Shown: positions 36,034-47,099 of the stretch, one piece after another
Layout: every line of letters starts with the position of its first letter
Numbering within the stretch: the stretch's first letter is position 1
NCBI GenBank assembly: GCA_038503035.1
Contig: JAVSML010020809.1
Coordinates: 186,001 to 250,000, forward strand
DNA: 64,000 nt
DNA from: Crocodylus rhombifer
Lineage: Eukaryota > Chordata > Crocodylia > Crocodylidae
Reading direction: 5' to 3'
The notes under the pieces: model-generated
The model's database searches: none
What the model saw: the letters and a program-made list of their open reading frames with translations, nothing else
What the model was told of the DNA's origin: nothing
Program-made: the position numbers and the translations under genes

Positions 36034-37414
36034 CAGGGATCCAGGTTTTCTGTTTCCCACAGAAAATCAGGGAAAAAACACGGATTTTCCCCTTTAACTG
36101 AGAAAAATGCGGATTGTGCATTTTAATGGGAAAATGTGCGGATTTTCCACTTTTGCAAAGAGCTCTTTGCAGGCTGGCAGAGTTTCAGCCTGCAAGGGGC
36201 TGGGGGAGCGGGAGGAGGAGGAGGAGGCCAGGCAGGGGGTGCCGTGTTCATATGCGCTCACACATGCACATGGCCACCAGGCAGCCTGGAGAGCAGCTCC
36301 CGCAGATAAGTCTGGAGGGGACGGGGGGGATTGAGGCCCCCATGGGGATGGAGGGAGTGAGTTGGGCAGGGCTTGGGCTGGGGATGCTGCCCAGTTGAGC
36401 AATGCATGGGGCTTGGGGCTGGCACATGTGCCTGCAGGGTCCCAGTAGGGAGTGGGACGGAGCTGCAGGCAGCTCATCCAGGGGGCTGGCTCCCCACTGC
36501 TGCATGTACTTTTGGAAGTGTAAGGGGGACACATGCCCCCCAGATTTGTGCCCACGGTGGGCTCGGGCTCCCTGCCCTGCTGCCCTCCCTACCTAGGGCC
36601 TCCACAACCCAGCCGGTGAGATCTGGTGTGGCAGGACAGAGTGGGGCTGGGTGGGGAAGCTCCTTGCCGCTGCAAGCCCTGCGCCACCCTGGCGAAGTGC
36701 CCCCTGCCTGCCCAGCAGCAGCAAGGGTGGCAGCGTAAGAGTTGTGCCCTTTGCTGCTGCTGGGGGAGCAGGGGGCGCCTCGCCAGGGTGGCGTGGGGCT
36801 TGCAGCAAAGGCAGTCAGCTTCTCTGTCCAGCTCCGCTCTGCCCTGCTGGGCCACGGAGGCCCCATGGGGAGGGCAGCAGGGCAGGAAGCCTGAGCCCAC
36901 ACTGGGCAGCCTGCCTCCGCCCCCATCATGGGCTTCACTCTGGCTGTGCTGCCCGCAGGGGAGGAGGAGCCAGGCTCCATGCTCTGCCACAGCAGCCACT
37001 GTCTCCTGTGGGCAGCAGCCAGGGCTTGGGCACTGCTGAGGGGGCAGGAGGCTGCAGACTTGGTTCCCTGGCCCCATAGCTATGGCAACTGAGGGCCCCC
37101 TCTGGCAGGGCTGTGGGGTGGGGGCTGTGGGTGGAGAGTGAGGGGCCTGGACCTGTGTCCTGGGGAGCTCTGATTTTCCATGATAAAAATCCCCAAATCA
37201 AATATCAAAATGTATAGGTACTTAAAATTTATTCTATTAGAGTGATTGAGGCACTGGTAGGCTTCCAAATTGATTTAAAGTTGTAGATATATCAATAAAA
37301 CATTGTGTTCAATTGATACTGATATGTATAGTGGAGTTTCATTTTAATTGTGAATTTTAGGCATTTTTAATCACAGAATTTGCAGTTTTTAAACCAGGAA
37401 TACTAGGATCCTTG
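36034..37414. mobile_element. hAT-type non-autonomous element with internal foldback and perfect 8-bp TSD
   Basis: The exact 8-mer GTTATGAC lies at 36026-36033 and 37415-37422. Left terminus CAGGGATCCAGGTTTTCTGT and the reverse-complemented right terminus CAAGGATCCTAGTATTCCTG form imperfect terminal inverted repeats. The 5' part has repeated GGATTTTCC/GGATTGTGC motifs, then the hairpin module at 36167-36195, then a GC-rich core with inverted arms (about 36557-36733 and 36744-36900), then an AT-rich 3' part. It is 1381 bp long. Open frames in the core are mirror images on the two strands caused by the foldback; none resembles a transposase. Confidence 0.88.
36557..36900. repeat. Large imperfect inverted repeat (foldback) inside the hAT element
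   Basis: The left arm has GGGCTCCCTGCCCTGCTGCC, GCAAGCCCTGCGCCACCCTG and CCCAGCAGCAGCAAGGG. The right arm carries their reverse complements GGCAGCAGGGCAGGAAGCCT, CAGGGTGGCGTGGGGCTTGC and CCCTTTGCTGCTGCTGGGGG in the opposite order. Arms of about 160-175 bp meet around 36734-36743. Such a structure would fold into a long hairpin in single-stranded DNA or in the PEX14 pre-mRNA. Confidence 0.8.
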
Positions 37415-38732
37415 GTTATGACTACATAGCAAGGTGTGGGGTCAGAACCCCTTGCTTCCAATACCAGTGGACTATGCCTTTCTCTCTGTGTGCAGATCCC
37501 TCACCTTTTCGCCTGCCACGAGACATCTTGGTTGGCCAGCAGAAGCTGCCTTCCCTTTTATAGGAGCCAAAGGTGTATTGGGCCAGCTGCTTAAGCGCAA
37601 CCGGATAATTGGCCTTAGCAGTGATTTTTGTGCCCGTGGTGGTAATTGTCCTTATTGGGTAGATTGCCGCACCCTGTCACATTGCTGATTTGGGTGTTCT
37701 GGGAGGTTCAGAAGAGAATTGTCTGCTCTGGCTTTTCAGAATGGGCGGAAAAAGTGGAGTGACAATGTATGTAAGTGTAAGCATGTGTTTATACACATAC
37801 TCAGGGAGAGAGCTGTCTGCAGAGGCAGCCAAATAGTAGAGTACCAGTATGGTAATGGGAATCTAGATGAATGCTGCTTTATACCCTCTCTCTCAGAAAT
37901 GCCTCCCTGGAAGCACTTATATCAAGGGCCAGGTTAAGAGAGCGCTGGTAGGCAAGGTGCTTCCTTATAATCAGGGCTGTTTCCACACACCTGCCCAGCC
38001 CCCTCTTGTCCCAGGCATGTTGTGTGTGAACCTGCTCTCATTAGGCTGCACATTCAGTTCACATGTGCTGTGTCCCAAGTGGGATCACAGCAATTAGGGG
38101 TGGCTGCAACCTATTAGATCAAGTCCATCCCCTGCAAGGGCAGAATGAGTTTGATTTCATGGCTGCAGTGTACGCTATCGCTGAGCTACATCCTTTCCTA
38201 TGGTGCACTGACCCCCGTCCCTTAGCCCTCGGTCCACAGCACTCTGCTTCCACCGTCGCCCCATCTTCTCTACGTTCTTTCCTGGCTCCCTGTGCCTCTA
38301 GTTTTGGTTATCCTGCCTCCAGGACTCTATAAGGTCTGTCGTTCCCTTGGCCCCTGTGTATCCATACTCTTACGGTCTCCCTGCTTCTCCATTTTCTGCT
38401 GAATGGGTAGATCTCAGGTATTGTAAGAGGCCTGCAGTAGAGACTGAACTCCATCGGCGTGCAGATGGAGAAAGTCTCTGGACTGAGAACTTTTCCAGTA
38501 GCCCCTAAACAGAGACAAGAGCTTCTTCTCAGGAGCCCAGAAAAGGAGATCCCAGTAGTTCAGTTTTTCTCATGGCTGCTCTGAGTGCCTCCATTCAGGG
38601 GATCTGTATCAGTTGTGCGATCATGGTCATATTTTCTGAAGTTGGTGTGGGAATTGGTCTGATAGGTCCTGGGGTTAGAAGGCACCCCTGGTCCATCCCT
38701 GTTTCTTAATACAGCCTTCCTGCTCCATGCAG

Positions 38733-38835
38733 AAATACCTGCTCCCTCTCATCATGGGAGGCAAAGAAGACAGGAAACAACTTCAGAGGATTGAGTCGAA
38801 CATTTCTGAGATGAGTGGCAGCGTGACACAGACAG
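38733..38835 (+). CDS. PEX14: PEX14 coding exon 6: after the membrane segment
   Basis: The exon encodes [20 protein letters not shown], then [14 protein letters not shown], ending with the first base of a Val codon. KYLLPLI.GG.EDRKQL directly follows the membrane segment and starts the helical/coiled-coil part that mediates oligomerisation and contacts with PEX13. Human has ILGGREDRKQLERMEAGLSE at this place, so the changes are conservative. The acceptor is catgcag (AG 38731-38732), the donor gtaaag at 38836, entering in phase 0 and leaving in phase 1. Confidence 0.97.
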
Positions 38836-40060
38836 GTAAAGATTAATGACTCCATCAATTCACCCCTCAAAGCCCTTCTGCCTGAATCCCCATCCTGCCA
38901 AGACCCCCACCCCTCCTCTACCCCTCCGTCTCCACTTTATGTGGTGACTTCATTTATCTGCTCTGAGAATCTGTTCACATTTGCAAATGAAGCCGCCGTC
39001 ATTTCGGTTTAATTTGAAATTGCTTGTTTACTGTCGGCGCGGCCTCAATTAATTATGTTTTTACGGAAAGGCTCCCAACCTCAGAATATTAATAAGGGGA
39101 ATAAAATGACAGCCTTTCGGAGGGCTGTAAAGTTCATTTTTAATTTCTGCTTCTCTGAGGTTTTCGGGGGCTTTTTTGGTGGTTTCTCCCCCCCTTTTCT
39201 CCGAGAATCCAAAGCAGGGGTCAAGAGAGTCTGTAATTACTGTGCCTTTCCTGACCCCAGCCACCTTCTCTGTTATTGACTCCATAGGGCGCCTGTTCAT
39301 TACCCAGTGCCCTAATGATGGCCCAGATTAGCTGTTACCTGTCACACCAATAGACATTTTTTTTTTTTATCAGCTTGTTTACTGGGTGGAAGCACTGGAT
39401 AAAATACCACAGCTGAAGGCAGTTCCTCACCACCCAGTCGGAGTCCAGCGGGGGTTTGAGAGAGCTCCTCTGAAGTCCAAGGCAGGGCACTAAGTATATC
39501 CGGTTACAGAAGAGGAGAGAGGGTGGTTTATGGCCACAGGGCTGTTACAGCCATCATGGGGTGAAGGAGCAGGTGGTTTGAGGGTGGGAAGATGCTAATT
39601 GCACCTGTTGGCAGCGGGTGTGGAGGAAAGAGGCTTTCTCTCATTCCTCCCCAGATCTTGGGGTTGATCCAGGGACCTGTCAGTTTCCAGACGAGATCTA
39701 AGCCCTCAGCACCAAGTGCCTGTGCGAGGCCCAAGACAGATAAATGATACAAACATTGTATAAGTTCAGGGAGATGTACAAATCATAAACCAATATAATT
39801 AGAAGGGAGAGGTTTTGGACGGATATACTGTGGGCTATAGACATCTATACAATGGAAAGATAAACTAGAAATACTGGAGGTTAGATGCAGTGCAGGTAGA
39901 TTACCCATAGTGCAGATAAATTATATGGATTAGAGTGAGCGGGCGTGTGTAGATAAATTAGATATAGTAGGAATAAAGGCATCTTGTAGCTAGACAGCAG
40001 GAAGGATGTGTGTGTGTGTTTTTCAGTTTAACTGAAACTCTCCTGCCGTTCCTCCCACAG
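38836..40060 (+). other. PEX14: PEX14 intron 6 (1.2 kb)
   Basis: The phase 1 intron contains an AT-rich, repeat-free block at about 38930-39360 that could be conserved regulatory DNA (GCAAATGAAGCCGCCGTCAT, CTCAATTAATTATG). A degenerate GATA-rich stretch lies at 39740-39990, and a short TG run precedes the acceptor cccacag at 40054-40060. Confidence 0.8.
38930..39360. promoter_or_regulatory. Candidate conserved non-coding element in intron 6
   Basis: A block without recognised repeats contains ACATTTGCAAATGAAGC (octamer-like ATTTGCAA), TTTCGGTTTAATTTGAAATT, and CAATTAATTATG homeodomain cores, next to exon 6. The texture fits an old enhancer. No alignment was possible here. Confidence 0.3.
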
Positions 40061-40158
40061 TGACTCAATTACAGACAACTTTAGCCTCTGTTCAGGAATT
40101 GCTCATGCAGCAGCAACAGAAAATCCAGGAGCTCACCCAAGAGCTGGCTGCTTCCAAG
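40061..40158 (+). CDS. PEX14: PEX14 coding exon 7: coiled coil, first part
   Basis: Completing the split Val codon, the exon encodes [20 protein letters not shown] followed by [13 protein letters not shown]. This is the conserved coiled coil of PEX14, with hydrophobic residues at heptad spacing (L, V, L, I, L, L) and a poly-Gln turn. It drives PEX14 oligomerisation. Human differs at only a few positions (ELLIQQQQ, LAHELAAAK). The acceptor is cccacag (ending 40060) and the donor is gtacct at 40159, phase 1 in and phase 0 out. The +4 to +6 donor bases are weaker than in other exons. Confidence 0.97.
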
Positions 40159-43152
40159 GTACCTACCTTCATCTGCGTGTCCTTCAGAGTATCCCTTAGC
40201 CCTTTGGAGCATGCATGACTTCTTATGGTCACCTCCCTAACCCATCTCCACATCTTCGTTCTATTTCCCCAAGTTTCTTTGTAGCTGGTCCCGTCTTCCT
40301 GGAATATCTGTGCAGATTAATAGGTGTTGACTTTGTGTCTACACTAAACATAAGGCTTTTGAGATAATGTTACCTGCATCCTTCATGCCTGAAATCTGGT
40401 TTGTTCTGAACTCTCTGACTAGTTCTGTAACTACCTCCAGTAGAAATTTAAATCGTATCTCTAGTTGGTGAAATGGAAGGACAGGGAAGTAGGTGTTACA
40501 TGGCAATGAAGACAGGATGACTGGTCTGCCAGCCTACTGACCGGACTGGAAGGCCATATGGGTAGAAGGTGTTTTTTTTTTTTTTTTTTACTGTGATACC
40601 AACTAGGATCGCAATAGGGGGTGCTCTGTTTAATGTTCCATCTCTCTAGGTGTCTGTCAGTCCAAGTATTTACACTGTACCTATCACCAAGGTAGGACTG
40701 GATGGCTGAAAGGAATAGGCTTATGAGGTTCTTTGCATCCAAGTCACCTGTTTAGATCGAGGTCGTGTAGTGACTGAAAGCTTCTAGGTGATCCAGCTGA
40801 AATGGATGATGGTCTCAGGCCAACAGGTAGCATTAGTTGCCACCTGTGTCATTCTCAGGTTAAACAAGGATCCCAGCATGTCTAAGCCAACACGCCTCAT
40901 GTCCAGACTAAAAGGCCCATCATTAGGATGAGAATGGCATTCAGTCACTGTTGACTGTGCTTGTGATGAGATTGCCAACAAATGAGCCAGTGGGGGCTCA
41001 TACTTTTGCAGCGTGGTTACCAGTGCATTTGGGGATTATTCTGAACCCCATCAAACTGAACTTGGATTGTGGCACTGATACTTAACCTTTTTCATCTCCA
41101 AAACACTTCACCGTCAGTTGCCAGTCACTGCTGAACTGGCCTGGATTTGAACTGGTCACTTGGAGGTGAAAACTAGCAGGGCCCTAGGGTCATTCTGCCC
41201 CACAACTGTTGCGTTCAGTGGTCTCTGGGCAGTGAGAGCTTTTGCCTTTTACAACAAGATGTCTGAAACAGTTAGGTGTTTGTAATGCAGTTCTCCACCT
41301 CCAGGACTAACAGTCACTCTTCCCCCAGGCTCCGATCTCTTATAAAACCTTTGGTCGTATGTGACTGGTGGGCCACCTCTGGCTATGTGGCGTACAAGCC
41401 ATACAGTAGGAATCCCTCAGTGGCAGAAATGTAAATCCAACCATGAAAGCCGGTTTATGGTCACAACACTCTGCTTCAATTTTCTTTGGGAACTGTGGCC
41501 TGTCAGTGGCCTAGAGCCAGTCCGGAAATTGGAAAACTGTTTTCACGTCGTAAGTGTTAAGATTAAGACCACATGCTGATCCTGGAGAAGGGAAGAAGGC
41601 AAAGCAGCCTTGGTGGTTTAGAGTGTCTTTAAAAAGTTCTTCCTCCCCCTTCTCCCTTCTGCGCTGAACTGGTAGTGCATGCTGTTATGATATCTAAACC
41701 TCATGTGTACAAAGAAAGGCTTGGGCAACCCCACAAACCAGGGAGTGAAAGCTGTGTTTTCTCAGCTGTAATGTAAGTTTTTATATCTGCTTTTCAAACT
41801 CCTACTAGCACACTGTAAAAAATTAAAAAGAGGCGCTTTAAGTAATTAAAAAACATACATAAAAACTCAAGGCTTGCATTTTCTACAACTGTTTTTTAAA
41901 GAGACTGGCTAAAAAGCCCCAGATGTCAGATTTTATTTCTAAATCCTAGGCATCTGGCACCATATGTGTTTTGGAAATTCGAGTCCTTTGCAGGCCAGTG
42001 AGTGGAAAGCACTCCCTTGTTAATGTGCTGCTGTAGCTTTCAAGGTCTTGGTGAGCCAGAACAGTGGCTCCTGGATTCTCGCTGTCTGAGGGCTGGGAGT
42101 GTGAATCCCAAGGGAAGGCATCTGTGTATATCACAGCTACCACGGTCTGAGCCTCTTCCAGCTGGAGTCGCTGTAGGGCATGCTGGCTGTGAAGGTGCTC
42201 GCAGTTATCCAGCCCTAACTGAAGTCTGTGTAAGGAATGAATATGAGCACTGGCTGTGCTGGTGTTCAGCTCTTCCAGTCCCAGCTTCTCTTCCTAGAGA
42301 TGCAATCTGGTAGCTCAAGCATATTTCTCTTTGTTGAGATCTAGTGGAGAAGTTTTTTGGCTCTTCAAATATCTGTGGATCAGAACACTGATTAACTCCA
42401 TGCACTGTGAGCCAGTGGCTGTTTCTTTTGTGGTTTAATAGAAATGAGTTAGCAGTCTTGGCCCAGTTTTTAACACTTAGTGCTCAGATTATAATCTGCA
42501 CCCTTAACTGCTGAGGGCAGTCCCAGGAAAGAGGGTGAGACTCAGATGAGTCACTTAAGGTGGCTCTGAAAATTTCATCCTGAATCCCAGGCTCTCTTCT
42601 CAAGAAGTGGTCCCTTGGGGTCAGGGTTGAGCATGCTCTTAGGTGAACACGGGGAAGTCTTCATTGCCTTTTCAGGGGCTGACACTGGTTCCCTGCCTTG
42701 CTGGCTGGCTGGCTCTCCAAGGTTTTCTTCTGTCAGCCTTACTGTAGGGATTCCTATTTACCCCCCTTGCAAATACTAGCTTCCTCTTTTAAACAAGAGA
42801 AGAAAACTCCCTTTAACAACAGCCATGTATGGTGTTTGGATCTGATTTGTGTAATGTCCTTTGGAAACAAGATTAACCCTTCCCATTGACTGAAGGGAAA
42901 TCCTGTGATGCCTGCTAACATCAGAGCAAGAATTGTCCTAGGCTATTAGTGATAGAACAGTTGGCCTCTCTGGGAGTCTGTTCCAGCACCTGCTCCTAGT
43001 TGTGCAAATCCTTTTGCCCAGCAACGAGAGCTTTTAAATGCTTTGCTGAAGACTTTGCGAGCTTTGAGGGGGGGTGGGAGAGAACAGCACAGTTCTCTGA
43101 ACGATCTCTCAGTGCCTACTCTGACCATTACCTCTTGTGTTTTGTGTCCTAG
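40159..43152 (+). other. PEX14: PEX14 intron 7 (3.0 kb)
   Basis: The phase 0 intron runs from gtacct at 40159 to the acceptor cctag at 43152. A pure T tract lies at 40572-40589. Otherwise I see no clear mobile element or RNA gene; short open frames are on both strands and unlike any family known to me. Confidence 0.8.
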
Positions 43153-43244
43153 GCTACCACTTCCACCAACTGGATCCTGGAGTCACAGAATATCAATGAA
43201 CTGAAATCTGAGATCTACTCATTAAAAGGGCTCCTCCTAAACAG
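43153..43244 (+). CDS. PEX14: PEX14 coding exon 8: coiled coil, second part
   Basis: The exon encodes [20 protein letters not shown] and then [10 protein letters not shown], plus two bases of an Arg codon. [16 protein letters not shown] is almost invariant in vertebrate PEX14 and is the most diagnostic stretch of the protein outside the N-terminal domain. The only visible change from human is Asn to Tyr in the SEI(N/Y)SLKG context. The acceptor is AG at 43151-43152 and the donor gtatgg at 43245, phase 0 in and phase 2 out. Confidence 0.97.
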
Positions 43245-43364
43245 GTATGGAGGAGTATGTAGGCTGGATTGTGGTGGGGGAAGGGGGTTTCCTTCAGGGA
43301 ATGAGGCAGGCACCGCCGGAAGGAACTAGGCCTGGTCCTCCACTTCCATTTCATCTTCTATGTG

Positions 43365-43520
43365 AGGGTCTCAGAACACCTCACAAACATTTCTTTAATC
43401 TCAGTGCTCTTTGTCTGCCGTCGGAAGTAGCTAAATTTTCTCATTGCCATTTGGGATAGAGACATTGACTGACTCATCCTCAGTTGTAGAGGCAGGAAGA
43501 AGGTTCACATCCCTCTCTCT
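43365..43520 (-). repeat. MIR-type SINE fragment
   Basis: Antisense signature: CTCACAAACATTTCTTTAAT, TTTTCTCATTGCCATTTGGG, ACTCATCCTCAGTTGTAGAG and GGCAGGAAGAAGGTTCACAT. Decay is strong; the block order is what supports it. Confidence 0.5.
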
Positions 43521-44495
43521 GATTTTATTGCAAGAGTACCATTGCATTCTTTGTAATCCATGGTTCATTAGCTCTGTTGGAGCTTTTGGTCCTTCCTAGC
43601 CTGATATCCATCACTCCTTGTCCACTTGTAAGAGAGGCTGCCAAGTCCCTTTTCCAACAGAGGGTTAGGACCGGAGGCCTGTTGAAAATCAGACCAAATG
43701 GCTTCTGGAGACAGGTGTGCTTGGTAGACATCGAGGCCTGAACATTGCTTTGATTTTAATACTTTTTAAAGAGGGGCAACCTGTCATGCCACTGTTCAGC
43801 GGAGGTCACAGATCCTGTCTCCATTCGGTTGGGTCATGCTAGCAGCATTGTAGCAGCAGGAACACTTACTGAAGCCTCTTCAGTTGAGGGGAGGCCATTC
43901 TAGTAGGTCTGTGGAGGGATCACAGGCCTGTTGGTCTTTTTTCAGCTGAAGAGCACAGCACACAGTCCTGCTTATCCCTTTGCCTCTAGTGAGGACAGTT
44001 CTTTTCTCCGTTAGCATGCTTGGCAGGGACAGCAGCAAGGGAAAAGCTCCCTGGGGTGGGCAAGGGGATGGCTGTCATGGAGGGAAATTCTCTGTTCTGC
44101 AGCCAGGGGCTAAGTGCTTTAAAAATTAAACAAAAAGGGCAAATCTCCCTGCAGTGAGCAGGCGGTGGTAACATTGGAGCCAAGAAAACTTCCAAATTAA
44201 ATTTCTTGATAGTATTTGTGATACCAGGGAATAATGCAGGCATGAGTCTGTGCGCACTAGGAGAAGATGGAAGCTGGTGTAGCTGGGCTTCTCCACAGCT
44301 GGGGTGGCGGTGGGGGGGGTGAGGAGATGGAGGTGAGTGCAGTTGTTTTTAGGTCTGCACAGGTTGAATCTGTTGCACCAGATGTCATCCCCTGCAAGGA
44401 GGCAGGCAGCTTCCCCTTGCCCCAGCTCTCCTCTGGAGCTGTGTTCCCTGCATCAGGTGTGTGAACTTCCCCCAACACTTACGCTTCCTCTCTAA

Positions 44496-44582
44496 GGGCC
44501 TGATCTAATATCACTGTATGTGCCCAGTTCCCACTGATGTCAGCCAGGGCTGTGCTGGCTGGGGGAGTGTAGGATCAGGCCC
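44496..44582. repeat. Short palindromic-ended repeat (GGGCCTGATC ... GATCAGGCCC)
   Basis: The ends are exact 10-bp inverted repeats. Inside is AGTTCCCACTGATGTCAGCC, which resembles the 'cccactgaagtcaatggg' core of a small amniote repeat often bearing a 'gggcctgatcc' end. It is only 87 bp; no target-site duplication is visible. Confidence 0.6.
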
Positions 44583-45339
44583 TGCATACGTTGTTCTCTG
44601 GATGATAGCATCTTTTGAAGGCAGCAGGGGAAGCCCATTCCTCATCACACTGCCATCTGCCCTGCTTCCCATTTTGGTTACCTGTGCTGCTGCGTAGGAC
44701 AGACAGGCCAGGTTATCACCTGGAGTTCATTGGGGTAACTCCTTGGAAATCTGTGGGACAAAACTGATTTACACCAACTAAGGATCAGGCCCAGATGAAT
44801 AGTGCACACTGTGACCAGGAGACCATGGGGCAGTGGATACATCTCACAGGGTAACCAGGTGGGTAGAGTAGAGCTTGGCTCAGAGCCAGGGTACTGATGC
44901 CCATAGTTTCTCCCTGCAATGGGACCTTTCTGGACTAGTTAATCTGCGATTGTGGTACAGCAGAGCAGTGCACTCCCCCTTGTTTCCCAAGGCAGTGCTT
45001 CCCAGGGGGTAGAGCTGGGATGGGTGAGTTCTGAGTCTGAGTCTCAGCTCACACTGTGAAAATGGCCAGGGCCCATTTTTTCCCACTTCAGTTTGCTCGT
45101 CGGTGAGTGCAGATGTGCACAGACTTAATGAGCAGGTGCATGTAAAACAGTTTGGGATCATGGCTGGAGAAGGCAAGGGGCTGTCTTGTGGCTCGCTGGT
45201 TACAGTAGGGACTTGGAGCCCTGTTCTGCATGATTCCTTGAGCGTGCTGCTCGCCTCGATGGCTGATCCCTTCTCTGAAATGATAGCCCTGCTGTCCTAG
45301 TAATACAAGCCCCTTTCTTTGCTTTCCCTCCACCTCAAG

Positions 45340-45808
45340 GAGGCAGTTCCCTCCCTCCCCATCGGCCCCCAAGATCCCATCGTGGCAAATTCCAGTGAAG
45401 CCTTCCTCACCCTCCAACCCCGTTGCCACCAACCACAACAGTAGCAGTGATATCTCTCCTGTCAGCAACGAGTCCACCTCCTCCTCACCCGTCAAGGAGA
45501 ACCATAGCCCAGAGGGGGCAAAGGTCAACTGCCACCTCCTGACCACAGAGGAAGGTGGCAAAGCGGTTATTGATGTCAAGGGCCAGGTGCGGATGGAGGT
45601 ACAAGGTGAGGAGGAGAAGCGGGAGGACAAGGGGAACGAGGAAGAGGAAGAGGAGGACGATGAGGACGATGACGTCAGCCACGTGGATGAAGAGGAGTGC
45701 CTCGGGGTCCAGACTGAGGACCGACGAGGAGGTGACGGGCAGATTAATGAGCAGGTAGAAAAGCTACGGAGACCTGAAGGGGCCAGCAATGAAAACGAGA
45801 TCGACTAG
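45340..45808 (+). CDS. PEX14: PEX14 coding exon 9: Ser/Pro linker and acidic C-terminal tail
   Basis: After completing the split Arg codon the exon encodes [20 protein letters not shown], a Ser/Asn/Pro-rich linker with [17 protein letters not shown], then [17 protein letters not shown], a run of Glu/Asp, [14 protein letters not shown], and [20 protein letters not shown] to the stop TAG at 45806-45808. The acidic run (about 45625-45700) is a few residues longer than in human, and the end is ENEID where human has ESERD. The C-terminal half of PEX14 faces the cytosol and contributes to docking and to tubulin and PEX5 contacts; the low-complexity tail is the least conserved part. The acceptor is AG at 45338-45339. 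Purine-rich codons explain the long antisense open frame on the minus strand. Confidence 0.97.
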
Positions 45809-46830
45809 GGCAACTGGGCTGCTTCTCCTTCTGCCCTGCATCTCCCTAAGCCTCCCCTCCTTTTCTGAATTGCCTCTCCTGTTCAGTGGAGAAAGCTTCC
45901 CTGCCCCAGTGATTCTCCCATGATTCACCTCGAGTAGCGTCATGATTGTCCAGTGAGCAAGGTGGGTCCTGTGTCACCCCAGGGCCATGCAGCATCCTGG
46001 TGGCTTTCTTTCCCTTTCCCCACACCACCTCCTGCCCCAGGAATCTGAGCTGGGGTCACTGCCCAGATTGGGAGAACACCTTACCATGGCCAGAGACTCC
46101 ATGGCTAGAGAAAAAAGTCCACTTGCAAATGCATCATTCGTGAACTAGTCCAAACCTTCACTGCATCCCAGAGCCCTTCCATCCACGCTCAGAAACCAGC
46201 TGGCCAAGCCCCTTCTTGTTCCCAACCACATCTTGGTCCCAAAGCAGTTCTCCCCGTTCACTGAAACATCCCACCAGATTTTACTCCTCAAACCAGGCTG
46301 TTTAATCCCTAACTACCCCATCAAATCTTGCTCCCAGGCCAGCCACCTGCCGCCCAGACTTTGTGTGAGACCCAACTCCTGAAGCCGTTCAGCCTTTGAG
46401 AAACACTGAAGTTCTGGCAAGTCCAAAGGGCACAACTCCCTACACTCAACCTGGTGCCTCTTGTTAGGGATCAGGCCCATAGAAATGGTCATGAGGCCAG
46501 GTGCCCTTGACTTCCCTCTGGTGAAAGAGTACTTCCCCTGCCGACATGATTCGCACCTGATGCCCCATTCACCCTCATTTACTGTGCAGGGAAAGGGTAG
46601 CTCACGCCCGTTTCTGATGTCTTCCGTTCCATTAATAGCCTGGCCTGAATGAATCGGGCGATCTTGGCTGCTGGAGTAGTCAGTCAGTCCCAAGTCTCTG
46701 CAGTGGTTCTTAGCTCATCTAAATGGTCTGTCAAGGCCCGTGTCCAACGTGGCACAGGGATCTGCCTCGGCAAGATCCTGTTTGCAGTATGGAGAATGGT
46801 TCCAACGCAGAGGTGCACCGCTCCCCTCCC

Positions 46831-46855
46831 TGCCCGGCCCGGCCCGGCCCGGCCC
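46831..46855. repeat. (GGCCC)n simple repeat in the PEX14 3' UTR
   Basis: The sequence is TGCCCGGCCC followed by further GGCCC units, about four and a half copies, flanked by pyrimidine-rich DNA. It may form a stable structure in the transcript. Confidence 0.85.
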
Positions 46856-47093
46856 TCTTTGCCCCAGGAGGGCTAAACACAAAAACAAAATGACGAGTTT
46901 TGAATTCTCCTGTTTGCAGCATTGTGTTTGCAGCTGGTAAAATGGTGGTGTCTGATTCTTATTCACTGCATAAGAGCCTCTTAGCAGAGCAATTCCTGTA
47001 ACATCTGAGTCTCACTGTCCTCACCAAGCAAACGTGCTCGTCTGTGTGATCATGTATAGATTTCAAATATAAAATACGATTGTATATAATTGT

Positions 47094-47099
47094 AATAAA
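47094..47099 (+). terminator. PEX14: PEX14 poly(A) signal AATAAA
   Basis: AATAAA is preceded by an AT-rich region (AATATAAAATACGATTGTAT) and followed after about 25 bases by a GT/T-rich downstream element (GCTGCTGTGGCTGACTTTTT). It is the first good signal after the stop codon with both flanking elements. Cleavage is expected around 47115-47120. Confidence 0.8.

Larger units (their letters stand above)
34951..38732 (+). other. PEX14: PEX14 intron 5 (3.8 kb)
   Basis: The phase 0 intron runs from gtaagt at 34951 to the acceptor at 38731-38732. Much of it is mobile DNA: a MIR copy at 35155-35390, a hAT element at 35502-35860 and a second, larger hAT element at 36034-37414. The GC-rich core of the latter (36180-37170) produces overlapping open frames on both strands that are not genes. 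37430-38700 shows nothing I can name. Confidence 0.85.
43245..45339 (+). other. PEX14: PEX14 intron 8 (2.1 kb)
   Basis: The phase 2 intron contains a MIR-type fragment near 43365-43520 and a small TIR-bounded repeat at 44496-44582. A related 3' end lies near 44741-44795 (ACTGATTTACACCAACTAAG then GATCAGGCCC). The acceptor AG is at 45338-45339. Confidence 0.8.

Noticed and set aside
36094..37077. Several overlapping open frames of 120-168 codons on both strands
   Set aside because: They lie inside the GC-rich foldback core of a hAT element; the two strands mirror each other because of the inverted repeat.
45088..45789. 233-codon open frame on the minus strand across PEX14 exon 9
   Set aside because: It is the antisense of the Glu/Asp and Ser-rich coding sequence; the Ser-run in its middle mirrors the acidic codons. 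No domain, and the + strand frame is certainly coding.
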